Assembly (NCBI RefSeq): GCF_000972845.2
Contig: NW_020853050.1
Coordinates: 62,001 to 126,000, forward strand
From: Larimichthys crocea
Taxonomy: Eukaryota > Chordata > Actinopteri > Sciaenidae
Reading direction: 5' to 3'
DNA length: 64,000 nucleotides
Shown in pieces: positions 43,771-55,062 of the stretch. The notes under the pieces are model-generated. The model was given only the letters and a program-made list of their open reading frames with translations. It did no database searches and was not told the DNA's origin. Each line of letters starts with the position of its first letter. The first letter of the stretch is position 1. A program made the translations under genes and the position numbers.

Positions 43771-43829
43771 ATCTTGTTGATAGTACTACAGGCTCATTAC
43801 GGACAACTCTAGACTCTATTGCACCTCAA

Positions 43830-44520
43830 AGTTTGTTGGTATGCTTCGAGTTCCTCAAGGTTCTGTGCTAGCACCACTTTTATTGCCATGCCGATGACAG
43901 CCAATTATATTTATTGATCAAGCCTGATGAAACCAATCAGTTAACTAAACTCCAAACATGCCTTAAGGATATAAAAAGTTGGATGAACTACAATTTTCTG
44001 ATGTTAAATTCAGACAAAACTGAAGTTCTTGTAATTGGACCCAAACACCTCAGAAACTCTCTTTCTAGAGACTTAGTTACTTTAGACGGGATCACCCTGG
44101 CCTCCAGCTCCACTGTGAAGAATCTTGGAGTTGTTTCTGATCAGGATTTGTCCTTTATCGTCCATATAAAACAAATTTCGAGGACTGCATTCTTCCACTT
44201 ATGCAACATTGCCAAAATCAGATGCATTGTATCTCAAGCGGATGCAGAAAAACTAGTCCACGCATTTGTTACTTCTAGGCTGGACTATTGTAACCCTTTG
44301 TTATCAGGCTGCTCCAATAAGTCTCTTAGGACTTTGCAGTTAATTTAGAATGCTGCTGCACGTGTTCTGACAGGAACCAAGATCAGAGATCACATCTCTC
44401 CCATTTTGGCTTCCTTGCATTGGCTACCAAATCTAGAATAGAATTTAAAATTCTTCTCCTTACTTACAAAGCTCTTCATGGTCAGGCACCATCATTTCTA
44501 AAAGAGCTCATAGTACCTTA
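43830..44520 (+). pseudogene. L2 RT, central deletion, C-terminal part
   Basis: It resumes at VPQGSVLAPLL, then jumps over the YADD block; only a CCGATGACAGCC trace remains. From 43914 it is open as [20 protein letters not shown], then SDKTEVLVIGPKHLRNSLS and HAFVTSRLDYCNPLLSGCS, with a stop at 44347 and frame loss afterwards. Confidence 0.82.
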
Positions 44521-44536
44521 CTATCCCTCTAGAACA

Positions 44537-44977
44537 TCACAACCTGATACACAGTTCTGATTGACTCAAATGCATGACTCCGAAGACAGGGCAATCAAAC
44601 AAAAAGTATTTATTTCCAATGGAACAAACAAAAGGCGCTCGCAGGGAGGATCACGAAAATAATTCAAACTAGACTTGGAACACGAGAAACCTGACGAATG
44701 GGAGGTCATGCTTGACATACACTTACTAGAACTGAACAAGACAAACTGACAAGGACCAAGGGAGACAAGGGCTATTTATACAGGAGATGAGTGAAACCAG
44801 GTGATGCCAATCAAGGGCGGGGCAGACAATTACTAAGGTGGGAAAAACACACAAAGCAAGGAAATCAGGGTCTGAAATGAGAGGGAAAAGGTTAGTACAA
44901 AATAAAACAGGAAGTGCTAGAAAAATAACACTGAACATGAACATGACTAACATTAACACACTTAACGAGACACAACA
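44537..44977 (-). repeat. Solo LTR 2 in L2 family A
   Basis: GAACA duplications flank it (44532-44536, 44978-44982). The uninterrupted L2 copy at 63160-63170 shows the site before insertion (TCTAGAACACTGC). On the minus strand it runs TGTTGTGTCTCG...CAGGTTGTGA, with TATAAATAG near 44781-44773 and AATAAATAC near 44616-44608. No internal sequence is left, so it is a solo LTR formed by LTR-LTR recombination. The sequence is unlike solo LTR 1. Confidence 0.82.
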
Positions 44978-44982
44978 GAACA

Positions 44983-45338
44983 CTGCGCTCTCAGAATGCT
45001 GGGTTCCTTGTGGTTCCTATAGTTTCTAAAAGTAGATTGAGGGGCCAGAGCTTTCAGCTATCAGGCTCCTCTTCTGTGGAACAAACTACCATTCTGGGTT
45101 CAGGAGGCAGACACGGTCAACACTTTTAAGAATAGACTTAAGACTTTCCTTTTTGATAGAGCTTATAGTTAGGGTTGTCTCAGGTCATCCCTTAGTTATG
45201 CTGCCATAGGACTAGACTGCCGGGGGACTCCCCCTCTCTCCTCTCTCTCTCTCTATCTGTCACTTTCAGGGTTATGCCTAGTCAGACATGGTATTGGTTG
45301 AAGATCTCACATCTCCCTTTACTGAAAACTCTACTCAA

Positions 45339-45393
<55 letters not shown>

Positions 45394-45640
45394 TTCCATC
45401 ACCACCACTATCTGTAAACATACATGTCTCATTAATGCATGTTAATGCATCTTACTAACTAAACTTCTTCCCTGGAAGGTTCTCATGGATCGTGGCTGCT
45501 GCTGTGGTTCTGCATGACGTCCACTACATATATTATTACTGTCAATATTATTACCATATCTCCATTACAGTTTATTTGTTAGTTACAGTAATGTTTTGCT
45601 GCTACATACAATGCATAAGTCTATAAGTTCCACAGGAACT
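44983..45640 (+). pseudogene. L2 RT end and 3' UTR
   Basis: After the LTR the sequence continues ALSECWVPCGSYSF and LSFLIELIVR with frame losses, matching 63170-63350. The 3' UTR follows with CT-rich runs at 45238-45254 and 45346-45389, and stops before the conserved tail. Confidence 0.78.
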
Positions 45641-47340
45641 ATCATTTTTACTGAACAGAAATTTATTCTGCCTCTATTCTGAGTAGGATAGAGCCATGTT
45701 GGCCTGGTGTGTGGTTTAAACAGCCTTCTTTGACTTCCCCTTGGCACTACCTCTCAGGGGAATCCCCACTGCCATCTTAAGTGATGCTCTATTACTCTGA
45801 AAACTCAAATAGGCTTTAGTGCGATCGACCCTGTGAGTGTTGAGAAGGTAAGTGAAGAAGTGAAGAAAGATGTACACTCTAAGGGTACATCTTACCTGGA
45901 ATACATTGTGATCTTTCATCATTTGCCCTACACAATGGAAGCTAGTGTTCAGAGATAAACAATCTGTAGCGGCTTCATTCATACGTGGTCCTCTTTCTGA
46001 GTAGCTGCAGTCATCAATTATTGTTATTGTCACGTATCAGCTTTGTAGCGAACGCTGAAGCATAAGCATACTTTTTTGTGTATTAATTTATTTTACATGT
46101 AATATTGATTTCATATTTTTTGGAAATATTTTAGTTATTTTCTGCATAGTTGGTATATAATGGAAAATTGTTAAATTAATGTCACTTGACCACGTCATTA
46201 GTGAGGTCATTACATGGTCTCGTGCTTTTGGTGAAGAGCAGTCAGCGTGTGCATGTGGAAGCGTTACATGCAAAGCGCAAAGGACAAAAATGATGGAAGA
46301 AATGGACCTTTAGCAACTCCTAACCTTCTGGTCTTTGTTTATGTGCAAGATGTGTTTTTGCTTTAATATGTATGTAATAAGTTTAAGTTAAGAAATTCAT
46401 AGAAACATGGCTGTTTCACTGATGTATGTTTGCCACTGTGTATTTCATTGCAGTGTTCACGATGGTCTTGGGCGTTTTTAAACAGAAAATCCCTGTAATA
46501 AACGTTTGAACCATCAGTCGGATCGTTGCACCTTTATCCACCAGTAAAGAAAAGTTGGGAGCGGCTACAAGCTTCTCTCACACCGCCTTTGCTTTTAAGT
46601 TGCCTCTCGTGTCATGTCTAGTTAGACAGTTCAACTATAATATAGTTATATAGATCATAGCTGATATATAAAGATAGACTATAATGATAGAGGTCCAGTC
46701 AAACTAAAATGTATTTCAATAAGCTAAGTAATAGTGCACAAAGTAGAAATTCCTCAATATTTGAGAGGATATATGAAATTTTATCAAGCATCTGAGGTGA
46801 AACACTCTGAAAGAAGATATTAAGAACAGCATAATTCCACTATCATGTCCTTTGTTTTGCTTGAAAAGATTTTTTTTTTTTTTTTTTTTTACATTGGGTC
46901 TTGTCCTCTCCTTCCTTCAGACAGGCCTTCATACTGAGTACTAATGGAAAGTGCAAGCTACCAAGTGGTGAAACAGCTATCAGACAACACAGTAAAAGCC
47001 TTAATGTTGTCAAAAACTTTATCTTCATTCCATTTACAGAAACAGATGAAAGAGCAATTTTACTGTTACTGTCGATCCAGTGAACTGTAAAATAAATTTT
47101 ACAGTTGCGAAACAATTATTCTCTATGTGTGTGATTATGTGTGGTGATTTTATTGCTTATTTTCCATCCAGACCACATGAGACCAGGTCTAGTTCAAAAA
47201 GCATAGACACATCAAAGAAAGCATTAGATCAACAGCAGAAGTAAAAGCAGTACAACAGTTTTTTACATTTCATTCTTCTCAAAAAACTTTTCACAAAGGT
47301 TAGAGAAAGTGATAAACCTAACGTGTCTTCCCTCACCTTA
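45641..47340. other. Mostly unassigned; LTR-like patch at 46030-46600
   Basis: No known family was recognised except the ORF listed separately. 46030-46600 has an AATAAA near 46496 and a GC-richer end (GGGAGCGGCTACAAGC), weakly like an LTR. Poly-T lies at 46869-46890. Confidence 0.3.
45716..46033 (-). CDS. Unrecognised 105-codon ORF with splice-like signals
   Basis: I do not recognise this protein. The reading begins MTITIIDDCSYSERGPRMNE and ends SLKMAVGIPLRGSAKGKSKK. Within it the minus strand has CAG|GTAAGAT and, 65 bases on, a pyrimidine-rich tract ending CACTCACAG, a good donor-acceptor pair. Joining them shifts frame and brings an early stop, so either the exon structure is different or the signals are chance. 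The Lys-rich C-terminus is unremarkable. It may be a relic of a transposon or host exon. Confidence 0.25.
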   Translation of the reverse strand: MTITIIDDCSYSERGPRMNEAATDCLSLNTSFHCVGQMMKDHNVFQVRCTLRVYIFLHFFTYLLNTHRVDRTKAYLSFQSNRASLKMAVGIPLRGSAKGKSKKAV

Positions 47341-47344
47341 ATGG

Positions 47345-47600
47345 TGTGCTACTGGGGCTGCAACTTGTCATTGTCATTATTGATAATTTTATCAATTATT
47401 TTCTTAATTAAATCAATTAGATGTTAAATCATATGAATCAGAGTTCAAGGTAATGTGTTTAGATTTCTTGTTTAATTTAGTTAACAGTTCAAAACACAAA
47501 GGTAAGTCACTGATAGAAAACAGAAACAAATACTGAACTGGAATAATGTTTTTGCATTTTTGCAAAATTAAAAATAATTCAGGTCCCAATTTGTTATTTA
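47345..47600 (+). repeat. hAT-type terminal repeat fragment
   Basis: GGGGCTGCAACTTGTCATTG and the ATTGATAATTTTATCAATTA region match the common vertebrate hAT terminus GGGGCTGCAACTAACGATTA. Downstream, ACAGTTCAAAACACAAAGGT fits the internal part of that repeat. No right end was found. Confidence 0.5.
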
Positions 47601-48084
47601 AATACAATCACTTTGTTACCCATTCCATAATGGGTAAATATATACTCCAGCACAAAGATGACTTGTATAGTTCAACTGTCTTAATCCCCAAACTGTCCTG
47701 CTACCTTTTCAATAGAACCAGAAGGGTACTCAATGGAAACGCTAAACAACAGCTGCCTCCTATAATTTGTCACAGAGGTTGTAGTTACTAGAAAACTACT
47801 GAACCTGCAAGTATACTTTTACTGCTAGGGGAATTTCAAAGTCTAGATCAACCCACAAGAACCTTCATCTATGGACCTGATTTAGTCACTCACAATCTGT
47901 AATTTTACATTTAAATGCAGATGGTTTCCTTTGTTAGCAGAAGCTCTGCAATAATATTACTTACATTATTATTAATTACATTTTTCTTGTCAAATAAATG
48001 TAAATATTTTATACTGGGTCCTCACTCACACCACTGTTACATTGTTAAGCAACTGACAATGCGAGTGGCAGTTTGAGTACAAAA
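47601..48084. other. Unassigned A+T-rich stretch
   Basis: No gene or known repeat was seen. Confidence 0.4.
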
Positions 48085-48372
48085 GAAGAAGAAAGAAGAA
48101 GAAGATATACTTTATTAATCCCTCAATGGGGAAATTCTTTTTTCACTCTATTTTTTATTTACATGCATTTTAACCCGGACACACACACATGCAGTACAAT
48201 GGCATAGACATGCAAATGTGGAGAGAGAGAGATGGTGGAGTGATGGGCAGCCAGCCAGACCAGTGCCCAGTGAGGAGTTGGGGTGGGGTCGGTGCCTTGC
48301 TCAAGGGCACCTCGGCAGTGCCCAGGAGGTGAACTGGCACCTCTCCAGCTACCAGTCCACCTTCCATATTTT
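48085..48372 (-). repeat. Interspersed fish repeat (TTTATTAATCCC-GGGGAAATTC type)
   Basis: AAGAAGATATACTTTATTAA, TCAATGGGGAAATTC, TTGCTCAAGGGCACCTCGG and GGTGAACTGGCACCTCTCC appear in the order known from a dispersed fish repeat. Only one copy lies in this window, so length and orientation are from recall. Confidence 0.5.
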
Positions 48373-48866
48373 TGGTTACAGTAGCTTGAATTTCTTGTCC
48401 AAACATTGCCAATAGAGAAACATTATGCTTATAGGTGAATTTTGAAGACCATAACCCTGCGTGGCCACTGACTGACAGTGACAGTGATCAACACATTCAT
48501 CAAAGCTTTTGATATGCAAACATCTTATGTTATCAGATAAGTGTGGCTGTGAGACCTTGGTGCTCAACATGAAAGTTTCTTTTTCTGCTGCATTTTTCAG
48601 TCAAGTCTCTCTCACATTTCTGGAATGCAGCATGAGCTGTTTTAAAGAAAAACCAAGAGAAACAGTGTGTGTGTGTGTGTGCATGTGTGTGTTACTGCAT
48701 CCTCCTTGTTAGTCATGCAGATCTGGCACGAGCGCAGTGCACTCTGCTTGTCAGAATTGGGTTTTAATTGTGCTCCAGGTTTATAAGTCGTTATGGAAAC
48801 AGCAGGGCTTACAGCAGTTTCTTCCTGTTTCAGTTTTTTCCCTCTTTTTTTCTTTCAAACCTGTCA
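48373..48866. other. Unassigned stretch
   Basis: No gene was found. A short GT run lies at 48666-48690. Confidence 0.4.
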
Positions 48867-48868
<2 letters not shown>

Positions 48869-48916
<48 letters not shown>

Positions 48917-48924
48917 GAGAGAGA

Positions 48925-48957
<33 letters not shown>

Positions 48958-48969
48958 GGGGGGGGGGGG
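48869..48969. repeat. (CA)23 followed by G29-C-G12
   Basis: CA repeats run 48869-48914, a short AAGAGAGAGAGGA linker follows, then 29 G (48928-48956), one C and 12 G (48958-48969). The Gly-rich open readings over it are artefacts. Confidence 0.95.
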
Positions 48970-50076
48970 TCCTCTCTTATCCAGCCTGCTCCTGGGTTAT
49001 TGATAAACACTTATTGCGTAGCTGGCCATTGTGAATTGTGGGTAAGTCCTGGTGGAAGCTTCTGGTAGCAACACCATTTTTCTTGATGACAGCTCACAGA
49101 GATGCTGTCCTGATTTCTGCTTTTCTTTTTCTTTCTTTTTTTGAAAGCTTCCCTCCATAAAATAACAAGCAGAATGTGAGAAGTAAAGCACAATACAAAT
49201 GTGTACAGCTTTTTGTTTGTGCGTTTGTGTGTGTGTGTGTACGTGCCATTTTTTGTTTTAATTTCTCCTCAATTGTTTTGCCTTTCCATTAATCAGCATT
49301 AGTGAAATCTGTGATTAGTTCTGAGTGAAGGGAGATGAATTGTTGTGTCTAATTTCTGCATCAAGATACCATTGTTACCAGGCTTCTCGAACTGTGAACC
49401 ACAAGCACTGCTGGAATCTCAATCTACCATCGTGAAAAGGGTCATATTTGAGCACCGACTTAATTTTCTGACTCAGTGCTCCACGTACCAACAATATAGA
49501 TGGGGCTGGGGATAGTTGGGGGTGCAGACGAGAATTCTGCTAAATGGTGGAACTCAGGTTGCTACCTTCAGTGTAAAAACCTTGCCAATAGCCAATACCT
49601 GGGGAAGACAATCAAGCCAGGGGTCTGCAGTCTTACATTTGTGTAAGACATGTCATTTCCTGCATCAGTTTGTGGCTTTTATGTATCATAGAAATTATAA
49701 CCAATTATACTATCCTGCTTCAAGCCTCTTACATTCCACAGTTGAGGTAAATAAAGGCCCCGGTCACTATTTGAGGAAATACATTTACAGCAACATAAGT
49801 GTGGTTGTGTCCACTTAACATTTTCAATGCCAGAAAAGCACTGGCACCCTGCCATCAGCCTGGGGAGGCTGAGATGAAGGACTTGTGCAGTGAAAGAGAC
49901 AAACTATATGGACACAAGCCCTAAAGGCTACTGTTTGAAAATCATGCAATACATTTATTAATCAGAGCCCTCAAATAGGAATGTAGCACTAGCAGACCAC
50001 TAAAATATGATTCTAAGTGAAAATCAGCAAGCGGAGACGTGTAAAAACAACTGTTTGTTGGCTTGCATCCCCCCCC

Positions 50077-50112
<36 letters not shown>

Positions 50113-50454
50113 AGCATTGTCCATGGTTTTGTTAACAACAGCTCATAAAGAGAGTCATCCTCTTTACACATCACAGTTATCCTAAGATAATGCAAAATAT
50201 TTCTTGGTATATATTATAATGCAATAATGATAAGACCAGTCTACAGCGTAGCATAATTGGCATGACTGACCCCCTGGTGCAAATATTTTTTATTGACATG
50301 CAAATGAGTCTGTTTCGTTTTGCCTGAAATCATGTGCCTCGTAAGTAAAACTAGATGTCAGAAAAGTGAGTGATGCAGTGATCAGCTCTAAAAAAGAATC
50401 AGCAAATTAAAGATTTTCCTTTGGAAACTCGAGTTTCAACATCCACATAAAAAG
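48970..50454. other. Unassigned stretch with a CT tract
   Basis: No gene was found. A (CT)n tract lies at 50074-50113. Nothing else was recognised. Confidence 0.4.
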
Positions 50455-50838
50455 CATTTATGAATTACTGAAACTAAGCAGGGGTAGGCCCGGCTATTAC
50501 CTAGATGGGAAAACTAGGCTGCTGCCATAGGAGGGCATGTCCCAGTGTATTGACAGGGATGCTGTGGGCTAGGAAAAAACGTCCTTTGGATGGGCCTGGT
50601 CTTCTGACTCACTGTCCTCATTAAAGATCCCACAGCACTTATTACAAAGAGTTGGGGGTTCCCTGGGGTTCTGACAAAATTCCCAACCTAGCTATCTCCA
50701 TCTGGCCACCTAATCATCCCCAGTCTGATTAGCCTCTATGTTTCCCTCCCACTCCACTTCAAGTTAGAAAATGGCTGTTGTGCGTCACTCAGGTGAGTGC
50801 TACCCATTAGTGGTGTTTGAGGTAAAAAAAAAAAAAAA
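50455..50838 (+). repeat. 5S rRNA-derived SINE (SINE3 type)
   Basis: AAACTAAGCAGGGGTAGGCC then CGGCTATTACCTAGATGGGA (50471-50510) corresponds to the internal promoter of 5S rRNA (AAGCAGGGTCGGGCCTGGTTAGTACTTGGATGGG). The body includes GTCCTCATTAAAGATCCCAC and CACCTAATCATCCCCAGTCT as in fish SINE3. An A-run ends it at 50824-50838. TFIIIA-dependent pol III transcription is expected for an active copy. The 5S box is mutated here. Confidence 0.75.
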
Positions 50839-51282
50839 CTTGAAGAGATGCCTTTGCAAAAGTCAGATTAATACAACTAAACCTACAATAATCACACTGA
50901 AAAAAACAACAACACACTGTTCCACTGATCATTATTGGCGACCATTTAGCTTTCTTAACGTGTGCTTTTTGTTGTTCTTAACTTAGTTAGAGAATCCAAT
51001 CCAAGAACAACAAACTTGGCAGGCTGCTCACAGGGGGTGGATGGATTGGAAACTTTCTTTCTCGGCAGTCCTGCTGCTTGTCTTTTGTCAGAGATCGTCA
51101 CATCATACTATGCATTTTTTGCAATAACACTTGCATGTGATTCTGATTTGAAGAGTGTCAATGTTGAACTGTTTCAGGTTTATCCTGAGTGGGAGTTAGT
51201 TGATTTACTTAATGTAGATCCCACAGAGTCACCACATACCTGTCTATCACCAATGATGTATTCTATGAGTGCCACCTTGTCT
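50839..51282. other. Unassigned stretch
   Basis: No gene or repeat was recognised. Confidence 0.4.
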
Positions 51283-51405
51283 GGAAGGACAAGGACACTT
51301 TGACATGCATACTGGAGTAGTTGGGGATCGAACTGCCAGGGATCGAACAACCAATCATCTGATTAGTGGAAGACCCACTCTACCTCGGCACCACAGCCAC
51401 CGGAA
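51283..51405 (-). repeat. tRNA-like SINE, head fragment
   Basis: AAGGACACTTTGACATGCAT, GGGGATCGAAC, CATCTGATTAGTGGAAGACC and CACCACAGCCACC match the head of the family at 36205. GGGATCGAAC occurs twice because of a short local duplication. The tail half is missing. Confidence 0.72.
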
Positions 51406-53885
51406 AAATGATCAAGGTTTGAGATATCAACTAGATTGTAACAGACACATCAAAAACATGTTCCAGTTCACATACTACGTCCACACTACACCACCGGAAA
51501 ACATAATTTAGATGTAAAAGTGATGTTCTATACTATTGTTTGCCCACACATAAGTGCTGAATGTTATCCTGTAGTTCAAACAATATGTAATTTGAATGAC
51601 TGCTGTTGATATTGACCAGCAGTTGGCCCTGGTTCTTCTTTTGACACTCTATGAATCTTATCTATTCAGGACCCCTACTTTATTGAAACACCAACCAGGA
51701 GCAGGGCATTGGGGACACATTTAACAGTGACACACATCTCATTAGATCACAGAGGTCAGACACTCTGCACTCATTACTGGCCACTTCGTGACTGTAATGG
51801 ACACTGGAGTGTTTGCAGAGTGGGTGGAAAGCTTTGAGGGTGGACTTTGCAGGGTAACACACATGTGTTGCCCTGCAAAGTCTTGTCAATTTACTGAGGC
51901 CAGTTCCAATGGGAGCACTGGAGTTGTCTGAGATATGATTGGAGGATGACCTTGAAGTGGTTGTTGGTGTTTTGGGGAGGAAGGTGAGATTAATACAGAG
52001 CTGTTAATGTTTGTGCCTTCCATAGATCTCTTTCTCTGCCTCCCTTTCATTTTACATGTTGGCTCTTTCTCTTTTTTCCTTCTGTTTCCCTGATTGATGG
52101 CAGAGCCTGGAAGTCCAGTCTGTTCAAAAACACTTTGCCTCATCATCTGCAAACTTCCAGCCAACCCACTCACAGTTGAAAACCGGCAAACACAAAATGG
52201 ACAGAGCTCAGTTATGAGTCTTCAAGTTGAGTGCTTCAGAATGTTCTCATGTTGAGCAAGTTAACTAACTCACCTAACGAACCTCACAGAGTAGCTTTGG
52301 TTGGCTGAGGCTTGTGGAGTGATTTATGATTGGCCAGTGAGGGTTCCGGCAGTGATCCATCATGGTTGGAGATGGGGATCATTGAGATGAATGGATCTGC
52401 TCCGGATTCACTCATTATCTCAGCACCAGGATTTATGCTCGACCCTTCATCTTCAATTACACTAGCACTTCCACACCATCAACGTTTGCATGGGTCGTGA
52501 TGAATAATCATCAGTGGGGGGATTTCTAATTGCTCTTCTCAGAGTTTATTGAAGATTGTTGATGAGAGGAAGTTTTCATGGGGGCATATTGACATGAAGT
52601 TGTTCTTTAGAGCTTATGTTTTTATTATTATTCTTTATGAATGTGCATGCACTGGTGGTTTTAGATTTATAGGCTGTTGTCAAGCTTAAATTTGGGGATG
52701 CATCATAGCCAAAATATATTTATTACACAGATAGGACTAGTCTTTAGTTGTAACTTATATAGTCACAGCTAAAGCTGAACATTACCTAGTAAATGGTCAA
52801 CAGTAATTGGAAATTCACTACTGATACTGCTACTTAGGATGCAAATTTAATATTTCAACAGTTTTTTTTCTCATACACCATCAAAACCAACTTTTAAATT
52901 AATGTTGAAATGATCTTTAAACAACTTGTCTTGTCTGCTTTTCTGCTTGATGGCAGAAAAATTCAATTCAAGCCTATTTATGCCAAAAACACCTCATAGC
53001 TGTCCTGAAGTCACTGAAAGGTGTTTCCACTTAATTACTCTGCATTTATTAGTAACCTTAAACATTGTAGAATGTAGGTAGAAAGAAACTGTGCATGGTT
53101 TATTCACCATCTGTTTTCTAAAGAGACCATATTTTTCTGTTGACAATATGTATTTCATGATGACAGTATGGCAAAAGAAAATGCACTTTTCACTCTGCAG
53201 TTAGCCTCTTTTCTGCTGCTCTGAAAAGACAGTTTTGATTTCAAGGTATGGATGTGTAGATGGTGTCTTTTTGTCAGTTCAATATATTTTGATATATATT
53301 CCTTGCGTTTTTTCTCTGCAGTTTCATTCACTATTTACCACATGAACAAAATTATTTGAGGTCTGAAGGAGTATTCACAAAACATCTCAAGGCCCAGAGA
53401 AGCTCATACCAGGCTTATTATAACTAATAATAAGAGAAGGACCCAAGTGCACAGACTCCAGCCTCAGGAGGATGTTGATGCATATTTATTTAGCAGAGGC
53501 AGGTGGAACAAACAGAGAACTTGGCAAAACAATAAACAAGTCAAGGAGTACTGAAGCAATATAAAGTCACTAAATACAGCAGAATTTAGTCACTAATGTA
53601 ATAACAGCTCTTTTTTAATGGATCATGAGTCCCTAAATGAAGCAATTTAAGGGGTGATTACAAGGGTTATGGGGTTATAGATGCATTTGAAATGTGTCAG
53701 TGTGGTTAAAGAGATGCCTGCAGCATTAGGAATATTGGCTAGAGAATGCTTACACCCTGTGGAAACAGCTTTAATGACAACTCCAGTGCAGAAACTGTGA
53801 TCAGCACCCTGGACAGCGCTCAAACTCTATGAGTAACTTCTATACATTATGTTTTTTTCTTTGTATTCACGACGACAGCGTGCTT
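51406..53885. other. Unassigned stretch; hairpin at 51843; possible LTR piece at 53400-53560
   Basis: No gene was found. 53430-53545 (AAGTGCACAGACTCCAGCC... TATTTATTTAGC... AACAAACAGAG) is laid out like the antisense R-U5 part of solo LTR 2 but is too diverged to call. Confidence 0.35.
51843..51882. other. 40-nt near-perfect hairpin
   Basis: GACTTTGCAGGGTAACACA and its reverse complement with one G-T change flank a 2-nt centre. No surrounding element explains it. Confidence 0.8.
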
Positions 53886-54108
53886 TGGGGTAACGTATTG
53901 TGTCACTTCCGGTTATCGTTGTTGCTGCCACGGTGCTCTCTGCTCTGTTCACCTAAACAGATTTCTCACATCAGCGATTATCTACTTATCTCTGCACTAT
54001 CCTTTGACTTGTTCTGTCTGTGCACGAACAGGTCTCTTAACTCTAGTAACTACAATCTGATAGTTTCACCAGTTTCTGTTAGCCACACTAACTAGCCTAG
54101 CGATAGCA

Positions 54109-54693
54109 ATGGCTTCTCTCTCCTCTCCTGCTCTCTCCTCTCCTGCTCTCTCCTGTCCTGTGTGCCACATGTTCAGTTACTCCTCGTCCTCCTTTAGTGA
54201 TAAAGGTACTTGTAATAAATGTAGTTTATTTGTAGCTCTGGAGGCGAGGCTCAGTGAGTTAGAGGCACGGTACCGCACCACCGAACAGTCAGTAGCTCAG
54301 ATAGTTAGCAAGTCCCCTGTAGCCGGTGTGGTACAGCCACAGGTAGCTTCAGCTAGCCGTCCCCCGGTAGTTCCCGAGCAGCCGGGAGGCTGGGTGACTG
54401 TTCGAAGGAGGCATAGCCCCAAACTGAAGCCCACGGTACACCACCAACCGCTTCACGTTTCAAACAGATTCTCCACGCTCAGCGACACACCCGCTGAGAG
54501 GCCAACTCTGGTCACTGGTAGCTCCATAGTCCGAAACGTGAAGTTAGCGACACCGGGGGCCATAGTTAAATGCATCCCGGGGCCCAGAGCGGGCGACATC
54601 GAATCTTTTTTGAAACTGCTGGCTAAGGATAAGCGTAAATACAGTAAGATTGTTATTCACATCGGCGGTAATGACACCCGGTTACGCCAATAG
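54109..54693 (+). CDS. L2 LINE ORF1: Cys-pair motif, coiled coil, SGNH esterase (premature stop)
   Basis: The 194-codon reading has CPVC at 16-19 and CNKC at 35-38, a possible zinc site. A predicted coiled-coil segment [19 protein letters not shown] follows at about 43-62. An SGNH/esterase start lies at about 134 with [10 protein letters not shown], in which Ser139 is in the nucleophile position, and HIGGNDT at 184-190 is the GxND block. A TAG at 54691-54693 stops it. The same frame then resumes, and after a frameshift [17 protein letters not shown] (54894 on) gives the Asp-His block. ORF1 proteins of zebrafish L2 and CR1 LINEs are known to carry such an esterase. It is thought to act in element RNP or membrane association; the role is uncertain. 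ATG 54109 is the first in frame. Confidence 0.82.
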   Translation: MASLSSPALSSPALSCPVCHMFSYSSSSFSDKGTCNKCSLFVALEARLSELEARYRTTEQSVAQIVSKSPVAGVVQPQVASASRPPVVPEQPGGWVTVRRRHSPKLKPTVHHQPLHVSNRFSTLSDTPAERPTLVTGSSIVRNVKLATPGAIVKCIPGPRAGDIESFLKLLAKDKRKYSKIVIHIGGNDTRLRQ

Positions 54694-55062
54694 GAGGTCA
54701 CTAAAATTAATGTTTCATCGGTGTGTGCATACACCAAAACGATGTCGGACTCTGTAGTTTTCTCTGGTCCCCTCCCCAATGTGACCAGTGATTCAGTTGC
54801 ATGTCGTCATTCCACCGCTGGCTGTCGAGGTGGTGTCCAGCAAACGATGTGGGCTTCATAGACAATTGGACACCTTTCTGGGGAAAACCTGGTCTGATGA
54901 GGAGAGACGGCATCCATCCCACTTTGGATGGAGCAGCTCTCATGGCCATATAATAATATGGCCAAGTTTATCAGTTGACCAAAACCATGTTGACAACCCA
55001 GAGTTGAGACCAGGAAGCAGAGCTGCAGTCTTACACGCTTCTCTGCGCCTCCATTAGAGCAG
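54694..55062 (+). pseudogene. L2 ORF1 3' part after the premature stop
   Basis: EVTKINVSSVCAYTKTMSDS continues in frame after the TAG, then TIGHLSG and [20 protein letters not shown] are split over two frames. The catalytic Asp and His are at about 54906-54917. Leftover sequence to 55062 corresponds to the ORF1 tail. Confidence 0.7.

Larger units (their letters stand above)
41762..45640 (+). mobile_element. L2 family A copy with two inserted solo LTRs
   Basis: The 5' start (TGTCACTTCCGGTTA) matches 53893. Next come a solo LTR, the end of ORF1, a broken endonuclease, a deletion into RT, RT C-terminus, a second solo LTR, the RT end and part of the 3' UTR. The final TTGAT tail is missing. About 780 bp of ORF1 present in the 53890 copy is deleted at the first LTR site. 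The copy is dead. Confidence 0.88.

Noticed and set aside
48737..49068. His/Thr- and Gly-rich open readings
   Set aside because: They translate CA and G runs.
50471..50514. A 5S rRNA gene
   Set aside because: Only the internal promoter region matches, with several changes, and it leads into a SINE3-type body.
50771..50986. 71-codon open reading near 50771
   Set aside because: It lies in the 3' part of the SINE and its A-rich tail.
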